Part shown: piece by piece, positions 7,019 through 10,840 of the stretch
Layout of the letters: each line of letters begins with the position of its first letter
Numbering within the stretch: the stretch's first letter is position 1
From: JAEUJT01 sp044225205
Lineage (GTDB): Bacteria > Myxococcota > Myxococcia > Myxococcales > Myxococcaceae
DNA: 10,840 nucleotides
Reading direction: 5' to 3'
Assembly (NCBI GenBank): GCA_044225205.1
Contig: JBGAIY010000263.1
Coordinates: forward strand, 1-10,840
Notes under the pieces: generated by a model
Databases searched by the model: none
Told to the model about the DNA's origin: nothing
Seen by the model: only the letters and a program-made list of their open reading frames with translations
Position numbers and translations under genes: made by a program

Positions 7019-7673
7019 TCAGAACGCGGGGGCGGCCGCGGTCGACGACGCGAGTCTCTGCAGCGCGAACGTGCGGGTCAGCGTGGCGCACACCATGTCG
7101 AGCGCTTCGGTGCCGAGCCCCGTGACGAGCCAGGAGTCGCTGCCGGAGTCTTGGTTGAGCGACCAGCCGGGAGTCGCTGCCGGAGTCTTGGTTGAGCGAC
7201 CAGCCGACGCTGACCGCGAACCCACCGATGTCGAAGTGGGGGTCGGGCAGCTCGGCGAGCGGGCGGGTGGGCTTGGGGTAAATGGTGAACTCGGCGTCCC
7301 ACAGCAGGTTGCCTCGCAACAATGAATCGAGCGCGGCGCCGTCGGCGACTTGCACGGCCGCGGCGAGGGTCGACTCACCCGAATAAAACCCCATGAGCCG
7401 CCGCACGCGAGCGCCGAAGTCTTTGCTGGGCTTCGAGCGCCAGTGCAACACGTTGCTGGCGTTGATGAGCGGCTCGAGCAACTCGGCTTCGACGTCGACC
7501 AACAGGTCGAGCACGAGGGGCTGGCCGTCGCGCATGGCGTCAATGGCCGCGATGAGCGCACGGCGCAACGCCGGCGCCTCGTCGTCTTTCCACGACTTGA
7601 TGGCGGGGCTTTCAAAGAGGCGGGTCACGAACCCGCGCTTGACCGACTCTGCGTTCGACACGGCCGACAGCAT
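7019..7673 (-). pseudogene. Unrecognised gene frameshifted by a 37-bp tandem duplication
   Basis: Read from ATG 7673-7671, the first 168 codons are normal high-GC coding sequence (ESPAIKSWKDDEAPALRR, DLLVDVEAELLEPLINASNV, RRLMGFYSGESTLAAAVQV, DPHFDIGGFAVSVGWSLNQ). At 7170 a second copy of a 37-bp unit shifts the frame. The true end (WLVTGLGTEALDMVCATL to AAAPAF, stop 7019-7021) lies in another frame. Dropping one unit gives a continuous 205-residue protein. As it stands, translation would run on 164 wrong residues to a stop at 6675, antisense to the anti-sigma gene. An in-frame GTG at 7703-7701 is an alternative start. No signal peptide or known domain was recognised; it looks like a soluble cytoplasmic protein. 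It is divergent from the DUF2378 gene and convergent with the anti-sigma gene. Confidence 0.75.
7133..7206. repeat. Perfect 37-bp tandem duplication (two units)
   Basis: Units 7133-7169 and 7170-7206 are identical over all 37 bases, each beginning GGAGTCGCTGCC and ending CGACCAGCCG. Flanking bases differ (A before unit 1, A after unit 2), so the repeat is exactly two units. The length is not a multiple of three and the repeat lies inside a minus-strand reading frame, which it breaks. Each unit also contains GGAGTC twice, 12 bases apart, which could have helped slippage. Absence of any difference between units indicates a recent event, or an assembly error. Confidence 0.95.
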
Positions 7674-7693
7674 AGCGCCCAAGCGGCGCTCGT

Positions 7694-7707
7694 CATGTTT
7701 CACTCCT
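7694..7707 (-). promoter_or_regulatory. Strong ribosome site and ATG out of frame with the downstream gene body
   Basis: On the minus strand AGGAG (7707-7703) stands 6 bases before an ATG (7696-7694), the best start signal for the minus-strand gene. That ATG opens only a 23-codon frame (MTSAAWALCCRPC onward) and is not in frame with the gene body that continues from ATG 7673. Either there is a second small insertion or deletion between 7694 and 7673, or this is a short leader frame, or the gene truly starts at the in-frame GTG 7703 or ATG 7673 without a good ribosome site. Confidence 0.45.
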
Positions 7708-7742
7708 TTCAGGTTCGTGCAGACGGTGACACACTGGCCGAC

Positions 7743-8285
7743 ATGGCTGTCGACGAGCGACTCGTTTTCGGTCACACCATGGAGGCGTTGCTCCAACGGT
7801 GTGGCCGGCACTTGACGCGCGCGCAGTGGGCCGAATTGGCGAAATGGGGCGTGGTGCCCGAGAAAATTCAGCCCGCGTACGAATTTTCTCAGTGGTGTCG
7901 GGTGCTCGAATACGTCGCTCGGCTCATGCACCCCGAGCTGCCGGTGGGCGACGCCGAATACTTGCTCGGGCGCGACTTCATTGAGAAATACGCCGAGACG
8001 CTGATCGGCCGGGCGCTGTTCGCCATGTTGCGGCTGCTCGGCACGCAGCGCACGGTGCGGCGGCTCGCGCGCAGCTTTCGCACCGGCACGAGCTTCACCG
8101 AAATCGAAGTGCGCGACATGGTCGAAGACGGCTGCGTCGTGCTCTTCAACATCGTCGAGCCCCGCGGCCGGGTGACCGAAGGGGTGCTCGCCCGCGGCCT
8201 CGAAGTCGCCGGTGTGCGCGGGCTCAAAGTCGTGCTCCAATCACTCGACGGTGAATCGGCGACGTACCGGCTTTCGTGGCAGTAG
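7743..8285 (+). CDS. DUF2378 (TIGR02265) family protein
   Basis: The 180-residue product matches, from memory, the Myxococcales paralogous family TIGR02265/DUF2378 along its whole length: RLVFGHTMEALLQR (6-19), AYEFSQWCRVLEYVARLMHPELP (45-67), LLGRDFIEKYAETLIGRALFAMLRLLG (74-100), RRLARSFRTGTSFTEIEV (106-123) and the last strand SATYRLSW (172-179). About 180 residues is the usual family length. No signal peptide or transmembrane segment is seen, so it is probably cytoplasmic. ATG 7743 was preferred over the in-frame ATG 7695 because the family normally begins a few residues before the VxxHT block; neither has a clear ribosome site. Its function is unknown. It diverges from the broken minus-strand gene, and its 3' end is one copy of the 84-bp direct repeat described below. 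Confidence 0.85.
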   Translation: MAVDERLVFGHTMEALLQRCGRHLTRAQWAELAKWGVVPEKIQPAYEFSQWCRVLEYVARLMHPELPVGDAEYLLGRDFIEKYAETLIGRALFAMLRLLGTQRTVRRLARSFRTGTSFTEIEVRDMVEDGCVVLFNIVEPRGRVTEGVLARGLEVAGVRGLKVVLQSLDGESATYRLSWQ

Positions 8286-8291
8286 CAGCCA
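8208..8291 (+). repeat. Left copy of an 84-bp imperfect direct repeat
   Basis: This copy covers the last 25 sense codons of the DUF2378 gene, its TAG stop and 6 bases beyond. It is identical to 9411-9494 at 71 of 84 positions by hand alignment without gaps; the final 51 bases differ at only 4. The two copies are 1,203 bp apart start to start and enclose the secreted-protein gene at 8412-9374. Confidence 0.85.
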
Positions 8292-8309
8292 GCCCGCACC
8301 ACGCGGGCC
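8241..8309 (-). pseudogene. Relic of a MYXO-CTERM-type C-terminal tail, antisense to the DUF2378 end
   Basis: On the minus strand this 23-codon open stretch reads WLLLPRKPVRRRFTVE and then TGA (8243-8241). It matches 14 of 16 residues of the true C-terminus of the surface protein at the right end of the window (WLLLPRKAVRRRFSVE). Upstream it ends at an in-frame TGA (8312-8310), so the rest of the gene is gone. It could also be a chance consequence of the DUF2378 coding sequence, but the match extends past the DUF2378 stop codon. Confidence 0.5.
8292..8308 (+). terminator. Hairpin 7 bases after the DUF2378 stop, no T-tract
   Basis: GCCCGC (8292-8297) pairs perfectly with GCGGGC (8303-8308) around a 5-base loop ACCAC. 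The position right after the stop at 8283-8285 suits a terminator or 3'-end stabiliser. There is no run of T after it, so classic intrinsic termination is doubtful. Confidence 0.35.
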
Positions 8310-8384
8310 TCATTCGACCGTCTGTCGGGGTGACCACGGCCACGCCGCCGCGCAACGACGCGCACTTTTCCAATGCAACCGTGG

Positions 8385-8405
8385 TAGCCTCTCAAGCGTC
8401 AGAGG
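8385..8405 (+). promoter_or_regulatory. Possible -10 element and ribosome site of the secreted-protein gene
   Basis: TAGCCT at 8385-8390 resembles a housekeeping -10 box in GC-rich bacteria, about 20 bases ahead of the start. No good -35 box is seen at 16-18 bases; the nearest candidate (TTTTCC, 8366-8371) is too close. AGAGG at 8401-8405 is a good ribosome site, 6 bases from ATG 8412. The ribosome site is credible; the promoter is tentative. Confidence 0.3.
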
Positions 8406-8411
8406 CGGCGA

Positions 8412-9374
8412 ATGCTGACAGCCACGGCCATCTCCCTGCTCCTCGCCGCTCCGCCCATCACCACGGCCTTCGTCGTGACCAGCACTGACAACGAGCTGGC
8501 CGACGCCGTCGCTCGCGTCGTTTGCGCCGAGCTGCCCCGAGGAGAGTGCTTCGACCATTCAGACGCCTACCGCCTGCTTTTTCTCAACCCCGTGCCCGGT
8601 GCCGCTCTGGCCGAACCGACAGCGCCGCCCAAGGCCTGGCCACGCGAAGCCGTCGACGACTTGGCGACCGTTCAAAAAGCGTGTGAAGGCCTCAAGCGCC
8701 CCGAGAACGTGCGGTGCTACGAGCGCGGGGGCTTCTTTCTTTGGTACCGTTTGCTCTCGTTGCGCCACGTCAAACGCTTGGTCGAAGTGACGTGGTACCG
8801 GCTCAACGACCAGTTCGACGTCACCGTCACTGCCGGCACCGTGGGCGAAGCCACTGCGGTGAGGGTCACGTCGCACGTGCCGGCCAGTCGGTTCGCCGAG
8901 AAGCTCGAGCCGCTCATTCGAGACGCGCTGGCCGCGAAGGGTTCGACCACCCCGACCCTGTGGCTCACGTCGATGGCCCAAGTCGCGCCGAGCGAGGCGG
9001 GGCGGGCGCCCACCCCGGCTGCCGACGCTCCAGGCCCGGTGACGACGCCCATCGCCAACCTGCCGGTCTGCCCCGCCGCGCCCGCATCATTGGAAATCGC
9101 CGACCCGGGCACCCTCGGCGGTTCGGTCATGGCCCGGTGGCAAGCCTCGCACATCGGCACGGGCCCCCGGGCCCAGTGCACACTGGCCGAATCAACGCAC
9201 ATCGAAAACGGCGGGTTGTTTCCAATCAAGGTGCTGCGAGCCGTGTTGACCTGCGCCAAGAACGTCGTCACCTCCGAGGCCATGGTCGGGGCGAGCGGCA
9301 TGGTCACGGCGAACGGCGTCGAAGTGGGCTCGAAGAAGCTCGTGACGGCGCTGGCGAAGCTGTACTGCCCGTGA
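8412..9374 (+). CDS. Secreted eight-cysteine protein of unknown function
   Basis: The 320-residue product begins with a likely signal peptide (MLTATAISLLLAAPPITTA, cleavage probably after residue 19), so it should reach the periplasm or beyond. Eight cysteines remain in the mature part (VVCAELPRGEC, KACEGLKRPENVRC, LPVC, AQC, LTC and the C-terminal LYCP), an even number that would suit disulfides. The first half has a mixed alpha/beta look with VKRLVEVTWYRLNDQFDVTV; a Pro/Ala-rich linker (about residues 197-217) separates it from a C-terminal domain with LEIADPGTLGGSVMARW. No family was recognised. ATG 8412 is supported by AGAGG six bases upstream. It is enclosed by the 84-bp direct repeats, which suggests that it arrived by insertion or duplication between two older genes. 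Its codon use looks like that of its neighbours, so no foreign origin is evident. Confidence 0.8.
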   Translation: MLTATAISLLLAAPPITTAFVVTSTDNELADAVARVVCAELPRGECFDHSDAYRLLFLNPVPGAALAEPTAPPKAWPREAVDDLATVQKACEGLKRPENVRCYERGGFFLWYRLLSLRHVKRLVEVTWYRLNDQFDVTVTAGTVGEATAVRVTSHVPASRFAEKLEPLIRDALAAKGSTTPTLWLTSMAQVAPSEAGRAPTPAADAPGPVTTPIANLPVCPAAPASLEIADPGTLGGSVMARWQASHIGTGPRAQCTLAESTHIENGGLFPIKVLRAVLTCAKNVVTSEAMVGASGMVTANGVEVGSKKLVTALAKLYCP

Positions 9375-9375
9375 A

Positions 9376-9416
9376 GCGGGCGCGGCCAAGCGCCCCGCAC
9401 GCGGCCGGGCGCCGGC
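9376..9416. terminator. Two GC-rich hairpins between convergent genes
   Basis: GCGGGCGC (9376-9383) pairs with GCGCCCCGC (9390-9398) with one bulged base and a 6-base loop; GCCGG (9404-9408) pairs with CCGGC (9412-9416) around a 3-base loop. They begin one base after the TGA of the secreted-protein gene and lie 28 bases beyond the stop of the convergent surface-protein gene, so they could serve both. No T-tract follows on either strand, which keeps confidence low in a GC-rich genome. Confidence 0.35.
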
Positions 9417-9488
9417 GGGGGCGAGCTCAACGTCGTGCTTTCGTCACTCGACAGAGAATCGGCGACGTACCGCCTTTCGTGGCAGGAG
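9411..9488 (+). pseudogene. Relic of the 3' end of a DUF2378 gene
   Basis: The plus-strand frame from 9411 reads AGGGELNVVLSSLDRESATYRLSWQ, split for comparison as AGGGELNVVL and SSLDRESATYRLSWQ, against AGVRGLKVVL and QSLDGESATYRLSWQ at the end of the intact DUF2378 protein. Upstream of 9411 the similarity stops in GC-rich hairpin sequence, and no start or body of a DUF2378 gene is present. The stop codon has become GAG. It is therefore a non-functional tail fragment, kept in sequence perhaps only because the opposite strand encodes the end of the surface protein. Confidence 0.6.
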
Positions 9489-9494
9489 CAGCCA
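9411..9494 (+). repeat. Right copy of the 84-bp imperfect direct repeat
   Basis: This copy aligns without gaps to 8208-8291 (71 of 84 identical). The base that makes the TAG stop of the left copy (8283) is G here, so the DUF2378-like frame reads through GAG. On the minus strand it encodes the last residues of the surface protein. Confidence 0.85.
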
Positions 9495-10840
9495 CGCCAG
9501 GGCCACCGCCCAGAGCCCGAAACCACCGGTGACCGAGTCGCACCGACAGCCCACCTGGTAGACGGCGAGCCCCTGGCCCACCCCCGCGTCGCCCAGGCAC
9601 GAGGTGGCATTGATGCAGCACACCGCGCTGACGCAAAACCGGGTCGTGCAGTCGGTATCGAATTCGCACGCGGCGCCGACGGCCAGCGCGTCGCCGAGCG
9701 TTCGGGTGTACACCCGCTGCGGCCACGACCAGTCGGCCTGCGCGCGGCTGTACGCGAAGAGCAGCGAGCCGTCGTCGAGCTCGGGCCCCGCAGCCACGGC
9801 GCCGACGCCGCTCGCGAGCTCGAACGTGGTCAACCCGCCGTCGACCGCTTGACCGTCTTCGCGAATTCGCCACACCCACAGCGGCCCCTGGAGCCCGCCG
9901 TCGCGCGCGGCGGCCGTGCCGAACACGTCGAATTCGCCCTGGCGAACACCGACGTCGCCCAGGTTTCTCATGAACTGCGAAGTGGGCACCTGAATCGACT
10001 GGGCGGGGTACGGCGGGCCCACCACCAGAGCGCCGGCGTCGAACCCCAGTTCGACCCGCGCCGCGTACACGGTGGCCGCGGGGGCGACCGGGTCTCCCGA
10101 CGGCTGCCACGCCACCAACACTGCGGCGTTCGAGCGCCCGAGGCGTGCTTGCCTGAAACCGGCGTCGGTGACGGCGACGGTCGACACCATGGTGACCGCG
10201 CCGGTGGCGGGGTCGGCCGTCGCGAGGCGCAAGGCGCCTTGGTTCGACACGAGCAGCAGTTGCCGGTCTTCGAGCGCCAGCACGTCGTGCACGTTGTCGC
10301 CCGCGGCGAGGGGAGCGGCCGGCCTCACGGCGTTGCCTCGAGCGTCGGTCTGGCGAATCGACCATTGGGTGGTGTTCGACCATGACGTGAAATACCCCGC
10401 GCCCGGCGCCAACGATGCGGGGGCCAGCAGCGGCGTGCCGTACAAGCCAAAGGGGGGCGCCAAATCGGCGCGCTCGATGGGGCCACCCCCGTCGAACGGC
10501 CACACAATGGGTACGACTTCGAAGCCGTTGTAGCTGGTCGCCATGAACGCGGTGCCGTCGGTCGCCACGAAGCGCCCGGTGGCGTTGAACGACGTGAAGT
10601 CGGTCGTCAAGGGCTCGAGCATGGTGGGCGGGCGAACCGGCTCGCCGTTCGACGTGAACGGCACGCCGGCCAACAGCGTCTGCCGGGGCATGCGGCGGTC
10701 GTCGCTCCAGGCGAGCGCGTTGGGCCGACCGCGCGACCTCGAGGCGAAGCCCGGCGAAAGTTGAGAACTGGGCCTGGGCAGCGCCACCACCGCCTCGGCC
10801 GCCGCGGCGAGCCCGTCGGTTCGCAACGGCAACACCAAGG
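9444..10840 (-). CDS. MYXO-CTERM-type surface protein, N-terminus outside window
   Basis: The frame is open to the window end on the minus strand, so the start lies beyond 10840 and about 465 C-terminal residues are seen; the TTG at 10838 is not a credible start. Most of the visible part is beta-rich, propeller-like sequence (GRFVATDGTAFMATSYNG, DVLALEDRQLLLVSNQG, AAVLVAWQPSG, DGSLLFAYSRAQADW). Near the end is a cysteine-rich knot (ACEFDTDCTTRFCVSAVCC, then SCLGD), of a type frequent in myxobacterial surface proteins. The tail CRCDSVTGG (9540-9548 encode CRC), the hydrophobic FGLWAVALAWLLL and the basic PRKAVRRRFSVE together fit the MYXO-CTERM sorting signal: a Cys motif, a membrane helix, an Arg cluster. 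The protein is thus expected to be exported, processed and displayed on the outer surface. Ligand and role are unknown. Confidence 0.82.
   Translation of the reverse strand, partial: LVLPLRTDGLAAAAEAVVALPRPSSQLSPGFASRSRGRPNALAWSDDRRMPRQTLLAGVPFTSNGEPVRPPTMLEPLTTDFTSFNATGRFVATDGTAFMATSYNGFEVVPIVWPFDGGGPIERADLAPPFGLYGTPLLAPASLAPGAGYFTSWSNTTQWSIRQTDARGNAVRPAAPLAAGDNVHDVLALEDRQLLLVSNQGALRLATADPATGAVTMVSTVAVTDAGFRQARLGRSNAAVLVAWQPSGDPVAPAATVYAARVELGFDAGALVVGPPYPAQSIQVPTSQFMRNLGDVGVRQGEFDVFGTAAARDGGLQGPLWVWRIREDGQAVDGGLTTFELASGVGAVAAGPELDDGSLLFAYSRAQADWSWPQRVYTRTLGDALAVGAACEFDTDCTTRFCVSAVCCINATSCLGDAGVGQGLAVYQVGCRCDSVTGGFGLWAVALAWLLLPRKAVRRRFSVE

Noticed and set aside
7133..7206. The tandem units as a minimal CRISPR array or att site
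   Set aside because: There is no spacer between the units, they encode part of a protein, and no cas or integrase gene is near.
7350..7742. An N-terminal extension of the DUF2378 gene
   Set aside because: The in-frame region upstream of 7743 is antisense to the frameshifted gene, and the DUF2378 family normally begins just before the VxxHT block.
6675..8240. A 521-codon open frame on the minus strand read as one gene
   Set aside because: Only the part from about 7673 to 7170 looks like real coding sequence. The 8240-7700 part is antisense to the intact DUF2378 gene and the 7169-6675 part is the out-of-frame tail antisense to the anti-sigma gene.
9435..10385. A 316-codon plus-strand frame starting in the right repeat copy
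   Set aside because: Apart from the short DUF2378 relic at its start, it is antisense to the MYXO-CTERM surface-protein gene and has shadow composition.

Overview
The window is GC-rich and densely coding, with an overwhelming bias toward G/C at third codon positions. Its gene content points to a myxobacterium (Myxococcota, probably the Cystobacterineae side). The supporting families, recognised by eye, are a DUF1592/DUF1588/DUF1585 protein paired with a DUF1552 protein, a DUF2378 (TIGR02265) protein from a family known almost only from Myxococcales, and a surface protein ending in a MYXO-CTERM-like sorting tail. No rRNA, tRNA, CRISPR array, transposase or phage gene was found.

Layout. (1) 1-4411, plus strand: three abutting genes form an operon. 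They are a 5'-truncated DUF1592-family exported haem-type protein, a DUF1552-family exported protein, and a lipoprotein with an Asp/Ala/Ser-Val linker and a six-repeat BNR-like beta-propeller. (2) 4412-5049: a 638-bp stretch without a convincing gene and visibly less GC-biased. It holds a possible decayed minus-strand reading frame, a small inverted repeat and a possible ECF-type promoter. (3) 5050-6994, plus strand: an ECF sigma factor overlaps by 8 bp a membrane-bound FecR-type anti-sigma factor whose periplasmic end carries a coiled coil and an LTxxQ-like helical domain. This looks like a complete envelope-sensing switch. (4) 7019-7673, minus strand: an unrecognised gene of about 205 codons is broken by a perfect 37-bp tandem duplication. 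(5) 7743-8285, plus strand: an intact DUF2378 gene. (6) 8412-9374, plus strand: an unrecognised secreted eight-cysteine protein. (7) 9444-10840, minus strand: the C-terminal part of a large MYXO-CTERM-type surface protein, whose start lies beyond the window.

Two structures are not explained by ordinary gene calls. First, the 37-bp tandem duplication at 7133-7206 shifts the frame of the minus-strand gene. Removing one unit in silico restores a clean 205-residue protein, so this is either a fresh pseudogene or a reversible on/off switch. Second, the gene at 8412-9374 is bracketed by 84-bp direct repeats (8208-8291 and 9411-9494, 71 of 84 identical). Each repeat encodes the end of a DUF2378 protein on one strand and a MYXO-CTERM tail on the other. 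At the left copy the DUF2378 gene is whole and the tail is a relic; at the right copy the tail belongs to a whole gene and the DUF2378 end is a relic. The simplest reading is an ancestral convergent overlapping gene pair that was split by an insertion or segmental duplication carrying the secreted-protein gene.
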